Assembly: GCA_964547995.1 (NCBI GenBank)
Contig: CAZJRB010000059.1
Coordinates: 1-45,355 of the forward strand
Origin: CAZJRB01 sp964547995
GTDB taxonomy: Bacteria > Planctomycetota > Planctomycetia > Pirellulales > Thermoguttaceae
Direction of reading: 5' to 3'
Length of the DNA: 45,355 nucleotides
The notes beneath the pieces are model-generated. The model worked only from the letters and a program-made list of their open reading frames with translations, made no database searches and was not told where the DNA came from. Below are positions 33,526 to 43,025 of this stretch, piece after piece. The translations under genes and the position numbers were made by a program. Positions within the stretch are counted from its first letter, which is position 1, and each line of letters opens with the position of its first letter.

Positions 33526-33966
33526 ATGAACCCACTCCCAAAGCAACCGCCGTTGATCCTGGTCGTCGACGACGAGCAGCACGTGTTGGACGAGGTGGCC
33601 GAGGTTCTGGCACGGGCGGGCTTTGCCTGCCGGTGCTGCACGACCGCCGAAGAGGCCCTCGAAAAGGCCAAGGAGACCACCTTCGACCTGATCATCTCCG
33701 ACATCAACCTGCACGGGCGCAGCGGGTTGCAGATGTGCGAGGAGATCAAGCGGCACGAGGCCTCGGCCGACGTGCCGGTGATGTTCCTTTCGGGCGCCCA
33801 GATTCCCGACATCATCCGCCGCAGCCACGCGGTCGGCGGCACCTACTACCTCCGCAAGCCGTTCGACCCGGAAGTGCTGATCGAGTTGATCGACAAGGCC
33901 CTGTGGATGCCGCACCTGGTCTCCGCCCACGGCCGGCAAAAAGAGATCGTCATGACGACGAGCTAA
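33526..33966 (+). CDS. Receiver-domain-only response regulator
   Basis: A 146-residue CheY-like protein. Asp15-Asp16 (VVDDEQ) hold Mg, Asp59 (ISDINLHG) is the phosphoacceptor, Ser89 (FLSG) and Lys111 (LRKPF) complete the site. No output domain, so it probably works through protein contacts. Its end overlaps the end of the convergent PhoD-like gene by 17 bases. The partner kinase is not in the window. Confidence 0.92.
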   Translation: MNPLPKQPPLILVVDDEQHVLDEVAEVLARAGFACRCCTTAEEALEKAKETTFDLIISDINLHGRSGLQMCEEIKRHEASADVPVMFLSGAQIPDIIRRSHAVGGTYYLRKPFDPEVLIELIDKALWMPHLVSAHGRQKEIVMTTS

Positions 33967-35821
33967 GAGTCACATCGATCGCCTTGCCCTGTTTGGATGG
34001 TAATGACTTCACGCCGTTTAGCGTCTTGATATTCTCGCCTTCTCCGACCTTGATCGTATAGACGCCCTCCTTAAAGACCTTGGGACGGAATGACGTTCCA
34101 AGAATGCGCATGGTGTAAACGACTTCATTGTTCGACTCATCAATGATCTGAACGACTGGGTTTGTCTGTCCTTTGAGATTCAGCGTTGGAAGATATGCAA
34201 CGGCTTTTCGGTTGTAGTTGTCGGCTTGCTTGATGGTCTTGGGCCAGCCGGGATATTGCTTCGCCTTGGAATCCCGTATATCGACGTTTCGCGGCCAGCA
34301 CTCGAAGGTGATCTCTCGGGCCGGCTTGTTGAACCGGACAACGCCAAACCCGGCCGCCCTTGCGGTCAGCTTGTTGCCGCCGTTCCGTTTGCCGGATGGA
34401 TTTGCCGCAGCCCAGCAGGTGAGCCGGTTGCCAAAGCCGTCGAGATGGCGGCCCGTGTATTCGGGCATGCCGGGCCGGCGATTCTCACCGGGCTTCTCGG
34501 GGGCCCACCAGCGCAGGTACAGATTCGCGATGGAGGGCACGCAGAACGAGTAGCCGGCGTCTTCCCAATCTTCGATTCCATGATGAAAGATCGTGGCCAG
34601 ATGCTGATCGCCGGCGATATGGACGGCAAAACACCGCCGGATTTCGGCCAGTGCCTTGTTGCGCCCCGTCTGCGGCCAGCCGTTGGAATCCAGGTCTGCG
34701 TGCATCCGTCCTCCAATTCTGCCGTGGATATGCGCTCCGCCGCAGAAGATGGTTTGCGACAAGACGGCTTTCATGTCGGCTCCCTGCCAGTCCTTCCCCC
34801 ATTCGTTCAGGAATGACAGTTGTCGTTTGCCGAGAAGGACTGCGCCCTCCACATCGACGCTCTTGGGGTCGTAGTCCGGGTTCCGGATATGGTCCGGGCG
34901 CGGTCCCTGTTGGGGGACGAGGCCGAAGGGGCCGGATTTGAATTTGCGGTCTTCGATCACCGCGAAACCGATGCGGCCGAGCGTCAGGGCGGTGTAGTAC
35001 ACGCCAATCCCTTGTTGAATGGGCGTTGGGTCGTAGGGATCCGGCAGGTGCCATGTTTGTGCCCGTTCGACTGCTTTGACGTAACCGACCGGCATAAAGT
35101 AGCCGCCGTCGTGCCCGGCCGGGGTTTTCGACTTCTTGCCCGAAGCGCCCCAGAGGTTTGCATGCCCGACATCGTGATCGTCCGGGATGGTGATGGTGGG
35201 CGTATTGCGGATCACGTCGCCGAAATCGCGCCCGAACCTGAGCCAGTAGCCGAGATGATGGGTATGGTCGTAGACCTGGTCGCCGGAGAAGAAAAGCAGA
35301 TCGGGATTCAGCTTTTTGATGTTTTCGACGAGATCTGTGCGCGGGATATCGCCTCCGTGCCCCGCATAGATTGAATTGCCGGTAAACGCGGCGATCACGA
35401 TCTCATTTTTCTCGACGGGGTCGCGTCGAACGAGCCCCTCGTACACGGCGGCCCCGTCGAGCGCGGTCACCCGGTAGGGCCGGTCCCGAGTCGCGTCCCA
35501 GTTTTCGACCCGGAAATGGGCCGTCCACGTCTTGTCTTTGGCCTTGTTGCCGTAGTCGTCCTCAGTAATCCGGGTCTCCGCGACTTTCTCCCATTTTCCG
35601 TCTTTCTTGATATTCAGGATTGCAGTCCGGCTCTCGTCCTTATCCAAGGGATAGAGCTGCACGGTCATTTTGAGGACATTGTCATGGACCGTGTAGAGTG
35701 CAAAGCAGATGCGATCCTTTTTGCTTACGCTGGGGATATTGACGGCGGCCCTGGCGGCCGGCGATCCGGTGATGCCCGGAATCATCGAAACGAACATGAG
35801 TGTGAAGACTAATCTTTTCAT
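33950..35821 (-). CDS. PhoD-like phosphatase / phosphodiesterase, exported
   Basis: A 623-residue protein. The signal peptide is MKRLVFTLMFVSMIPGITG and the mature part starts after AARA. FFSGDQVYDHTHHLGYWLRF and TITIPDDHDVGHANLWG are the metal-binding motifs of the PhoD/calcineurin-like fold; HIAGDQHLATIFHHG is the late histidine motif. A beta domain from about 100 residues at the end (NRKAVAYLPTLNLKG) is a likely binding module. ATG 35821 is preferred over 35827 because AGGA fits it better. It would release phosphate or cut phosphodiesters outside the cell. Confidence 0.88.
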   Translation of the reverse strand: MKRLVFTLMFVSMIPGITGSPAARAAVNIPSVSKKDRICFALYTVHDNVLKMTVQLYPLDKDESRTAILNIKKDGKWEKVAETRITEDDYGNKAKDKTWTAHFRVENWDATRDRPYRVTALDGAAVYEGLVRRDPVEKNEIVIAAFTGNSIYAGHGGDIPRTDLVENIKKLNPDLLFFSGDQVYDHTHHLGYWLRFGRDFGDVIRNTPTITIPDDHDVGHANLWGASGKKSKTPAGHDGGYFMPVGYVKAVERAQTWHLPDPYDPTPIQQGIGVYYTALTLGRIGFAVIEDRKFKSGPFGLVPQQGPRPDHIRNPDYDPKSVDVEGAVLLGKRQLSFLNEWGKDWQGADMKAVLSQTIFCGGAHIHGRIGGRMHADLDSNGWPQTGRNKALAEIRRCFAVHIAGDQHLATIFHHGIEDWEDAGYSFCVPSIANLYLRWWAPEKPGENRRPGMPEYTGRHLDGFGNRLTCWAAANPSGKRNGGNKLTARAAGFGVVRFNKPAREITFECWPRNVDIRDSKAKQYPGWPKTIKQADNYNRKAVAYLPTLNLKGQTNPVVQIIDESNNEVVYTMRILGTSFRPKVFKEGVYTIKVGEGENIKTLNGVKSLPSKQGKAIDVTLSSSS

Positions 35822-36055
35822 CTGCATCCTTTCTTTTCATCGAACGTCTTAATTCACCGGCGGCGTAGCCGTCCGAGTGTAATTTAATTATTGGTTGGCT
35901 GTGGTGTCATTCCGTAATTGTCTCTTTACTACCTCTGCGGTATCTTCGTGCCGAAGTACCACCCGCAGTTCCGCGATTCCTGGGTACTCCTGGCAGCAGC
36001 AGAGATGCCATGGTGGCACGCACCGCGAGAGTCCTGGTGCAACGGCTCCAAAGAG

Positions 36056-36766
36056 TCATTTCGGGCGCTCCTTCTTCTTCCTTGGCGTGACCACATCGTC
36101 CCGAACGTCCCATTTTTCTTCACGGTGGCCCACACCCACATAGCGGATCCCGAGTCCGCCGGCATCGCGGAAGAATCGACCGATGCGGAGGGATCGCGGG
36201 CTATCGTCGAACGTCTGCGACTTCACGGTAGTCCACTTTCCGGAGTCTCTCCCCATCACGTCAAGTCGGGCATAATCCTTTTCAGTGTACAGCACGTATA
36301 TCTTCTCTCCCTCAAGCTCTGCGTCCCAGAACATGAAGCGCGGGCTACTAGCTATAACACCTGCGGTAAAGGTGATCGTCTTCTGCCAAACCAGTTCCTC
36401 CGCTTTATCTGTCTTCTTAGTCAATCGATAGTCCTTGATGACAACTTTCCTCGTCACGAAGCGAGCGTCCGCAGGAGTCCCAGGTGGCCTTTCTTTGGGG
36501 GGCGGTATTGTCTTGTGACTTGTCTTCTTCTCAACAGCCAACGTCGATCCGTCCGCAACCTTCTTCGAGAACGGTTCGGGGGGCCCCGGACCGAGGCATA
36601 GCTTACCGCAGTCGTCAGGGTCCCCGTAACGGATTACGTCACGTGGAGCGTGAGGTCTACGTTGAGACCCGGAAACTTGTTCTTCGCCCGCTCCTTCGTC
36701 AGGCCTGGAAAACAGAACTGCCGCGAAAGACAACGAGATCGAAACCATGGCGATTTTGACGTTCAT
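36056..36766 (-). CDS. Secreted protein of unknown function
   Basis: A 236-residue protein with a signal peptide (MNVKIAMVSISLSFAAVLFS). The rest has beta-strand-rich parts (FVTRKVVIKDYRLTKKTDKA, GEKIYVLYTEKDYARLDVMG) and ends in a Lys/Arg-rich tail. No family is recognised. AGAGGG before ATG 36766 supports the start. It follows the PhoD-like gene in direction, but 234 bases separate them with nothing visible in between. Confidence 0.6.
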   Translation of the reverse strand: MNVKIAMVSISLSFAAVLFSRPDEGAGEEQVSGSQRRPHAPRDVIRYGDPDDCGKLCLGPGPPEPFSKKVADGSTLAVEKKTSHKTIPPPKERPPGTPADARFVTRKVVIKDYRLTKKTDKAEELVWQKTITFTAGVIASSPRFMFWDAELEGEKIYVLYTEKDYARLDVMGRDSGKWTTVKSQTFDDSPRSLRIGRFFRDAGGLGIRYVGVGHREEKWDVRDDVVTPRKKKERPK

Positions 36767-36990
36767 CGAAAACCCTCTTTCGTCGTTCACAATGACTCCC
36801 GGTCCACTCTTGCAGCTCCGTCGTGGCGCAGCCATGGCGGATAAACTCAGGTTGAACTGAGCCGCTAAGCGGGGGTGCGGCTCGAACCCTGGGCGGCCCC
36901 GGGGTAGCCGCTATGGAGATTGTAAACGCCTGCGGTTGGATAGGTCAAGCGAATGAGCGCCTCTGAGGAGGGGTGCGAACGGAAATCGTG

Positions 36991-37051
36991 GTAGCTACGG
37001 TCGCCAGACCGTGGACGTCTGCGTTGCCCACGGTCTGGCGACCGTAGCTAC
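36991..37051. repeat. Palindromic repeat family A, copy 1
   Basis: Perfect 24-bp arms starting GTAGCTACGGTCGCCAGACC (36991-37014) and complement at 37028-37051, loop of 13 bases. It lies just downstream of the aldolase gene. The gene-free stretch 36767-37078 contains only this element. Confidence 0.9.
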
Positions 37052-37078
37052 CGGCCGAACGCGGCGGGGGGTTCCGGT

Positions 37079-38047
37079 TCAGATGTCGCTGACAATTTTG
37101 TCGTAGAAATCGACGTATCTTTCGCGCTGGCCGTCGTCGGCCCGGGCGGCGATGGCGTCGCGGGGGTGCTGGTTGAATTGCCCGGTGATGTTGTACTGGA
37201 TGTGCGGTCCCCAATCGTGCTCCTTGCTGAGCGGTAGGAGTTGATCCTGGATGACCTTGTAGATCGGTCGGATTTTGAATTTGGGGTTTCGCAGGAAACC
37301 GATCATCAGCTCCATGGGGCAGTTTCCGGCCCCGCGTCCCAGCCCGGCCATCGAGGCGTCGACCCGGTTCGCGCCGTGGATGATCGACTCGATCGTGTTG
37401 GCGAAGGCAAGCTGCTGGTTGTTGTGGGCGTGCATCCCGACGACCGTGCCCTTCGGGCTGCCGAACTCGATATACTTCTTTACGAGAATCTCGACCTGTT
37501 CGGCGTACAACGACCCGAAGCTGTCGACGACGACGAAGACCTCGGCGGGCGTTTGCGCGATAACTTCCCACACCTGGTCGACCTCCTGCTCCGTGTTGGT
37601 GGAGACCGCCATCAGGTTGGCCGAGACCTCGTATCCCTTCTCGGCCGCGTCGTTGATCATGTCGACGGCCTCGGAAGTCTGGTGGGCATAGAAGGCCACG
37701 CGGATCATGTCGAGCACGCTGTCCTGCTTGGGAATGACCTGGTTCTTCCAGTCGGACTTGGTGGCGTCGCACATCGTTGCCAGCTTCAACGGCGTATCGT
37801 TGTCGCCGACGACTCGCCGGATGTCATCCTCGTCGCAATGCTTCCAGGGACCGAACTTGTCGCGGGGAAACAGCTTCATCGAGTTCTTGTAGCCGATTTC
37901 CATATAGTCGATGCCGGCTTCGACACAGGCGTCGTAAATGGCCCGGACGAATTCGTCGCCGAATTGGTGATTGTTGACCAGGCCGCCGTCCCGGATCGTG
38001 CAATCCAGGACCTTCAGTTCGGGGCGATAGGTAATCCATGGGGCAGT
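37079..38047 (-). CDS. HMGL/DmpG-type aldolase
   Basis: A 322-residue TIM-barrel protein. VLDCTIRDGGLVNNHQF is the metal-binding start of the HMG-CoA lyase / 4-hydroxy-2-oxovalerate aldolase group, and GMHAHNNQQLAFANTIESII the late His-x-His motif. GTG 38047 is preferred as AAGGAG stands seven bases upstream (an ATG at 38083 has none). It would cleave or form a carbon-carbon bond with pyruvate or acetyl-CoA. It stands alone between two copies of repeat family A. Confidence 0.85.
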   Translation of the reverse strand, partial: TAPWITYRPELKVLDCTIRDGGLVNNHQFGDEFVRAIYDACVEAGIDYMEIGYKNSMKLFPRDKFGPWKHCDEDDIRRVVGDNDTPLKLATMCDATKSDWKNQVIPKQDSVLDMIRVAFYAHQTSEAVDMINDAAEKGYEVSANLMAVSTNTEQEVDQVWEVIAQTPAEVFVVVDSFGSLYAEQVEILVKKYIEFGSPKGTVVGMHAHNNQQLAFANTIESIIHGANRVDASMAGLGRGAGNCPMELMIGFLRNPKFKIRPIYKVIQDQLLPLSKEHDWGPHIQYNITGQFNQHPRDAIAARADDGQRERYVDFYDKIVSDI

Positions 38048-38089
38048 CACAGGAAGCTCCTTCAGGTGGGCATGAAACGGCAAAATCAG

Positions 38090-38151
38090 GTGGCCACGGT
38101 CGCCAGACCGTGGAGGATATGTTCAGACCACGGTCTGACGACCGTAGCTAC
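38090..38151. repeat. Palindromic repeat family A, copy 2
   Basis: Arms at 38090-38113 and 38128-38151, 24 bases each, loop 14 bases. The left arm differs from copy 1 at two of its first six bases, and the right at one. It lies just upstream of the aldolase gene. Confidence 0.9.
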
Positions 38152-38286
38152 TGTGATTCAGGGCTGCGACTCCCTATTATCCTACGCCGCCCCCGGATTG
38201 TCAACTTCTTGCGTTGTGCCGCCATATCCTGTATCGTGGGTGCGTTGGCTGTCCTTGATAGAACCCGCACAATAAGGAGTTTCGTC

Positions 38287-39840
38287 ATGTCCGCACCCGA
38301 ACACAACCACGTTCCGGCCGTCCGGCCGCACTGTTGTCCTTGCTGCGACCACTTGGAGACCGGCGATGACGGGATATCGCGGCGCAGGTTCCTCAGCGGT
38401 GCCGCGCTGGGGGGCGTGGCCCTGACCGGCCTCTCGTGGTCGGTCCTCTCGGCCGCCGAAGCCGAGGAAGAATCAGCGCCGAAGCGCCGCCCGCTGGTCG
38501 TCAAGCCGATCTTCACCTACCGCACCTATTCCCGCCGGCCGCAGAGGAGCTGGCGATCCTGGGGTGGAATCGAGAACCAGCAGCGGGCCGACGAGGAACT
38601 CGTCCGCATTCAGGGCGAACTAAAAAAACTGAAGGAAACGGCCGATTTCCCCATCGAGTTTCTCCCGGTCGCTGCGATCCGCGGCGGGGGCGACCTCGCA
38701 AAGGTCGACGACATCGACAAGGCCGATACCCTGCTCGTCTACGCCGCAAACGGCGACTTGAACGCCATCGCGAAACTGAAAAAGGACACGATCTTCTTCT
38801 GCCGGTACAAGTCGGGGCCCGTCTACCTCTGGTACGAGATCATCAGCCCCCGGTTCCTGCGACAGCACAGCGATAAGCTCGCCTTCGAAGACCTGGACTT
38901 CGGCGACGTGGTGATCGACGACCAGGACGAGATCCTCTGGCGGCTGCGGTCGCTGTGCGGGCTGCGCAACGCGACCGGCTCGGGGATCGTCGCGGTGGGA
39001 GGCCCAAGCGGCTGGTCATGCCGTCAGGCCCCCGATCTGGCGCGCGAACAGTTCAAGCTCGACATCCACACCGTCACGTACAAGGACCTCGGCGAGTTGA
39101 TTAAAGCCGCTATGGCCGATGAAGCGGCCGTCAAGCGGGCGAAGCAGAGGGCGGACAAGTACCTGAAACTGCCCAACACCCCGTTGGAAACCAAACGATC
39201 CTTCGTCGACAATGCCTTCCTGCTCGACCAGATATTTCGCAACCTCATGAAGAAGGCAAATTGTGGGGCACTCACGATCAACGGCTGCATGGCCACGATC
39301 ATGCCGATGTCCCAAACGACGGCCTGCCTGCCCCTTTCCACGCTCAACGACGACGGCTACCTCGCCTTTTGCGAATCGGACTTCGTCGTCATCCCGTCGG
39401 GGATTCTGCTGGCGCACATTTCGGGCAAACCGGTGTTTCTCCAGGACCCGACCTACCCGCACGACGGGATCATCACCCTGGCCCATTGCACGGCCCCGCG
39501 CAAAATGGACGGCAAGACGCTCGAGCCGGCGCGGATCGTAACCCATTTCGAGTCGGACTACGGGGCGGCCCCCAAGGTCGACATGCACAAGGGACAACAG
39601 GTGACCATGATCGCGCCCGACTTCAAGGCCGAGCGATGGATGGGGCTGTTGGGTGTGATCGAGGACCACCCGTTCCATCCCATCTGCCGCTCGCAAATCG
39701 ACGTCCGGTACGAGGCCGACGACGATGTGGTCGCCGAGCGGATGCCCGGCTTCCACTGGATGCTCGCCTACGGCGACTACCGCCGCGAATTGGCCTACGC
39801 CTTACGCCGAACTCCGATCGAGTGGGACTATCTCGGATAA
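38287..39840 (+). CDS. Tat-exported FucI/AraA-like sugar isomerase family protein
   Basis: A 517-residue protein. The twin-arginine signal is SRRRFLSGAA (Arg32-34) with a long n-region holding CCPCC (Cys16, 17, 19, 20). The mature part resembles the L-fucose/L-arabinose isomerase fold, mainly its C-terminal half (TINGCMATIMP, CESDFVVIPSGILLAHISGKP, FLQDPTYPHDGIITLAHCTA). AAGGAG stands seven bases before the ATG. A paralogue is at 43117-44589. The activity is uncertain, because the family is typical of planctomycetes but not characterised to my knowledge. The next gene starts right at its stop. Confidence 0.78.
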   Translation: MSAPEHNHVPAVRPHCCPCCDHLETGDDGISRRRFLSGAALGGVALTGLSWSVLSAAEAEEESAPKRRPLVVKPIFTYRTYSRRPQRSWRSWGGIENQQRADEELVRIQGELKKLKETADFPIEFLPVAAIRGGGDLAKVDDIDKADTLLVYAANGDLNAIAKLKKDTIFFCRYKSGPVYLWYEIISPRFLRQHSDKLAFEDLDFGDVVIDDQDEILWRLRSLCGLRNATGSGIVAVGGPSGWSCRQAPDLAREQFKLDIHTVTYKDLGELIKAAMADEAAVKRAKQRADKYLKLPNTPLETKRSFVDNAFLLDQIFRNLMKKANCGALTINGCMATIMPMSQTTACLPLSTLNDDGYLAFCESDFVVIPSGILLAHISGKPVFLQDPTYPHDGIITLAHCTAPRKMDGKTLEPARIVTHFESDYGAAPKVDMHKGQQVTMIAPDFKAERWMGLLGVIEDHPFHPICRSQIDVRYEADDDVVAERMPGFHWMLAYGDYRRELAYALRRTPIEWDYLG

Positions 39841-41667
39841 ATGAAACGACTGAAGCAATGGATGCTCCGGCACTACGTGGCGGTGCTGATCGTTCTGGGG
39901 TTGCTGCTGGCGTTGCCGTCCTTGCGGGGCGGATTGCTGTTCGATGATTTCATCATCCGGGCGACCGTCCTGGACTGTCACCCCATCGAAGGCCCGGGGC
40001 CCAACCCGTGGCTGCCGTTTTCGTTTCTCGCGGAGGACCGCGGGCGTCGGCACGCCCTGATCGACCGCGGGTTGCTGCCCTGGTGGACCGACCCGGAGTG
40101 CCGGATCGCGTTTCTGCGGCCGGTGACCACGCTGACCCACGTCGCCGACCATCGTCTCTGGGGCGGTTGGCCCTGGCTGATGCACGTTCAGAGCCTGGCG
40201 TGGTTTGCGTTGTTGATCTGGGCGGTGGCGGTTCTCTATCGCCGGATGATGGCCCCGACGCTTGCGGCGTGGGTTGCCGCACTGGCGGCACTGTTGTTTA
40301 CGATCGACGACGCCCACGCCATGCCGGTCGTATGGGTTGCCAACCGCAACACGCTGATAGCCGCTTTCTTCGGCGTCTTGGCGCTCATAGCCCACGACCG
40401 GTGGCGGCGCGACGGCTGGCGGCCGGGGGCCGTGTTGGCGCCGCTGGCTCTGCTGGTTGCACTGCTCTCGAAGGAGGCGGCCGTCTGCGCCGGGGCCTAT
40501 CTGCTCGGCTACGCACTGTTTATCGAGCAAGGCCGCCGGCCGTGGCGGCTCGCTTCGTTGTTGCCCTGCTTTTTGGTCGGGGTCGTCTGGTATGTCGTCT
40601 ACCGGGCGATGGGGTTCGGCCTTTCGGGGTCGGGGGTCTACGTCGATCCCGGCAGCAATCCGGCGGAGTTCGCGTATCAAGTTGCCGTGCGGGCGCCGCT
40701 CTTGCTGCTAGGCCAATGGGGATACCCGGGCTCGGACCTCGCCGGGAGCCTGTCGGCCGAGGTGTTTGGGTTCCTTTGGCTTTGGGCGGTGGTCTTTCTG
40801 GTGCTGGTGGGCGTGTTGTTGTGGCCGCTTCTTGCGCGAAGCCGCATCGCCCGGTTTTGGGCCACCGGGATGATTCTTTCGCTGATTCCGGCGTGTGTGG
40901 CCTTTCCCAGTGACCGGTTGTTGATGTTCGCCGGGCTCGGTGGGATGGGCCTGCTGGCGGAGTTTCTCGGCGGCTGGAAGGAAGGCGCTTCCTGGGTGCC
41001 GCGCCGGTCGGCATGGAAGTGGCTGGCGAGGGTCTTCGTGTGCTTCTTCGTGGTGATCCACCTGGTAATCGCCCCTTTGGGGTTTCTCTTCCTCGGCAAC
41101 TTGCTGAGGCTTGTCCGAAACGGCTTCAACGACGTGGTGAGCACAATTCCCGCCGATCCGGAATTGGAAGACCAGACGGCGATCTTTGTGAACTCGGCCT
41201 GTCTGCTGACCGACATCGCGTTGCTTTACACGTTGGACTACGCCGACCGGCCGGTGCCGGGGCGGGTTCTCAGCCTGAGTTCTTCCTGCAAGTCGGTGAC
41301 GGTTACCCGGCGTGATGCCGGGACGATCGTCGTTCGTCCCAGCGGCGGTTACCTTCCGCCGCCCGGTTTCTCGCCCGACGACGACCGGTTGCCCGCCGTC
41401 TCGCCCGTCTATTCCCTTCAGTACCTCGACCTGCTGGTCCGCAGGGCCGACCGCCCGATGGCGTTGGGCGAAACGATTGAACTGACGGTGGTCACCCTTG
41501 AAGTAACCGACCTGACGGAAGACAACCGCCCGGCGGAAATCACATTCCGGTTCCGGGTGCCGCTGGAGGACCCGTCGTTGCGATGGTTCCAACTGACCAG
41601 GGACGGCTACGTCCCGTTCACCCCGCCGGCGATCGGCGAGACGGTTGAAGTGCCGCGGGCGTTTTGA
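39841..41667 (+). CDS. Polytopic membrane protein, possible glycosyltransferase
   Basis: A 608-residue protein with 9-11 membrane segments in the first 430 residues and a soluble C-terminal domain (beta-rich, LGETIELTVVTLEVTDLTED). The start (LRGGLLFDDFIIRATVLDCH) and WVANRNTLIAAFFGVLALIA are like the GT-C type mannosyl/dolichol-linked transferases, in which a DD near the first loop is catalytic. Its ATG directly follows the preceding stop (TAAATG), so it is coupled to the isomerase-like gene. The sugar donor cannot be told. Confidence 0.65.
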   Translation: MKRLKQWMLRHYVAVLIVLGLLLALPSLRGGLLFDDFIIRATVLDCHPIEGPGPNPWLPFSFLAEDRGRRHALIDRGLLPWWTDPECRIAFLRPVTTLTHVADHRLWGGWPWLMHVQSLAWFALLIWAVAVLYRRMMAPTLAAWVAALAALLFTIDDAHAMPVVWVANRNTLIAAFFGVLALIAHDRWRRDGWRPGAVLAPLALLVALLSKEAAVCAGAYLLGYALFIEQGRRPWRLASLLPCFLVGVVWYVVYRAMGFGLSGSGVYVDPGSNPAEFAYQVAVRAPLLLLGQWGYPGSDLAGSLSAEVFGFLWLWAVVFLVLVGVLLWPLLARSRIARFWATGMILSLIPACVAFPSDRLLMFAGLGGMGLLAEFLGGWKEGASWVPRRSAWKWLARVFVCFFVVIHLVIAPLGFLFLGNLLRLVRNGFNDVVSTIPADPELEDQTAIFVNSACLLTDIALLYTLDYADRPVPGRVLSLSSSCKSVTVTRRDAGTIVVRPSGGYLPPPGFSPDDDRLPAVSPVYSLQYLDLLVRRADRPMALGETIELTVVTLEVTDLTEDNRPAEITFRFRVPLEDPSLRWFQLTRDGYVPFTPPAIGETVEVPRAF

Positions 41668-41678
41668 GGACTCATGTC

Positions 41679-42509
41679 ATGCCAAAACGTTGGATATACA
41701 TCGGCCTGGTTGTTGCGTTCGTCGTCCTAGGCGAACTGATAATGGTCTTTCTGATCGAACACGTTTACGCAACGTGGCTCGAAATGTGTCTCTTCACCAT
41801 GTCGCTGAGTCACGGCGTGCTACTGGCGATTTGGGCGGCCCTGGGCGGTAGACCGACGCTTTGGCGACTGGTCGCGGTGGTTGCCGCTTTGGTCGCGCTG
41901 ATGTGGTTGTGCCGACATCCGGACGTGCAAGAGATTCTCTTTATTCTGCTCTTGCAGTCGTTGTTCATGGCGACTCTGTTGACGCTGGGCCGGTTTTTCG
42001 GGGTCGAGTTGACCGGCGAGCCGGCCGCTGATTGCGCGCCGGCAACCGACGGGGCTGGCCTCGATTCGCTTCCCGCAGAAGAGACGGAACGCCCATGGAT
42101 GCAGTTCTCGTTGTGGGCCGTGATGTCATGGACTACCGCGATCGCCGCGCTCCTGGCCAGCTTCCACTACCTGCCGGAAGATTTGGTCCGTAGGGTCAGT
42201 GGCGACGCTAGGGGTTGGGTGATCGCTGCCATCCTGCTTTTCAGCGTCGCGCTGATCGGCTTCGGCGCAATGTGGATCACACTGGGCACGCGGTGGACGC
42301 TAATGCGTTACGTGGTTCTCGGCGCAGCCGGGGCGGGCGCAATCGGAGTCCTGCTGTTGCTGAATGCATTCCTCGCCCCTGGCTACGGCCCGAACGTTTG
42401 GGAGTTGCTCCTTTTCTGCGGCAGCGCAATGTTCTGGCTTGTCGGTTCCCTCGCCCTCATCCGTCTTGCCGGCTACCGGCTCATCTGGCGGCGACGCGTG
42501 CGGTTGTGA
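41679..42509 (+). CDS. Membrane protein, unknown function
   Basis: A 276-residue protein with about seven membrane helices (IYIGLVVAFVVLGELIMVFL, LLILLQSLFMATLL-type segments, FGAMWITLG). No family is recognised. ATG 41679 has GAGGA eight bases upstream; the preceding gene ends at 41667, so the two form one transcript. A small hairpin CGGTTGT/ACAACCG (42501-42520) covers the stop. Confidence 0.65.
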   Translation: MPKRWIYIGLVVAFVVLGELIMVFLIEHVYATWLEMCLFTMSLSHGVLLAIWAALGGRPTLWRLVAVVAALVALMWLCRHPDVQEILFILLLQSLFMATLLTLGRFFGVELTGEPAADCAPATDGAGLDSLPAEETERPWMQFSLWAVMSWTTAIAALLASFHYLPEDLVRRVSGDARGWVIAAILLFSVALIGFGAMWITLGTRWTLMRYVVLGAAGAGAIGVLLLLNAFLAPGYGPNVWELLLFCGSAMFWLVGSLALIRLAGYRLIWRRRVRL

Positions 42510-42711
42510 AAAGACAACCGTACTCCGTACTGAGTACGGAGTATTGAGTACCGAGCACCGCGTACTGAGTTGTGACCATTGCTACGATGGTTTGCGACAG
42601 CCCCGATTGGAGATCGTCCCGTTGAATTACCAATGCCGGGCGACGTTTCGCGGTCACCAGATTGGAGTCGGGAAAGAGAACGAGTACCACGTCACCGCGA
42701 TTCGGGGGCAT
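42481..42711 (-). pseudogene. MazF/PemK-like toxin, C-terminally replaced
   Basis: The first about 45 residues are MazF-like: MPPNRGDVVLVLFPDSNLV, RRPALVIQRDD and IVAMVTTQ. From there the frame runs through a low-complexity repeat (YAVLGTQYSVLSTEYG) and ends after about 76 residues, whereas the family has about 105-120. The second half of the RNase fold is therefore lost, and the toxin is probably inactive. The start overlaps the end of the antitoxin gene by 20 bases, as in intact pairs. The 3' end overlaps the 3' end of the membrane protein gene on the other strand. Confidence 0.75.
42519..42572. repeat. GTACTGAGTA-type short repeat cluster
   Basis: CTCCGTACT-G-AGTACGGAG is a perfect palindrome (about 42523-42541), followed by further units of GTATTGAGTACCGAG and GTACTGAG. 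The repeat interrupts the MazF-like gene. Confidence 0.6.
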
Positions 42712-42931
42712 CATAAACGTCCATTTCGGGTTGCTGCCAATCCTCGACAAAGGCGCTCAATCGCCCGCGCAGATCGGCCGCTTGCTGCGGATCGATGCCG
42801 CGCTCGGCCAGCTCGACGGCTTCGCTGCCGCAAAGAAACGTGACGATCACACGCGTCTCCGGCTGCTCGGAGACCGGCTCGGTCAGCTCGACCTTGCCGT
42901 TTCGGTAAATGCCTTCGACGGATTTGAGCAT
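42692..42931 (-). CDS. Antitoxin of the MazF-like pair
   Basis: A 79-residue protein: MLKSVEGIYRNGKVELTEPV, then TRVIVTFLCGS, and an acidic C-terminal tail (FVEDWQQPEMDVYDAPESR). The start resembles DUF104/AF2212-type antitoxins that bind DNA as beta-strand dimers. AAGGAG stands eight bases before ATG 42931. The acidic tail would wrap around the toxin, which starts inside this gene. With the toxin broken the antitoxin may persist alone. Confidence 0.7.
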   Translation of the reverse strand: MLKSVEGIYRNGKVELTEPVSEQPETRVIVTFLCGSEAVELAERGIDPQQAADLRGRLSAFVEDWQQPEMDVYDAPESR

Positions 42932-43025
42932 GATGGACTCCTTTACAAGGGTACATTTGATTTGATTGTACCCTTCCAAGGCAACGTCGTCAACGGTGCA
43001 TTCGATCCTCGATTCGTCCGGCCGA

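Noticed and set aside
36870..36910. Possible tRNA-like stretch (GCTCGAACCC)
   Set aside because: No cloverleaf could be folded around it.
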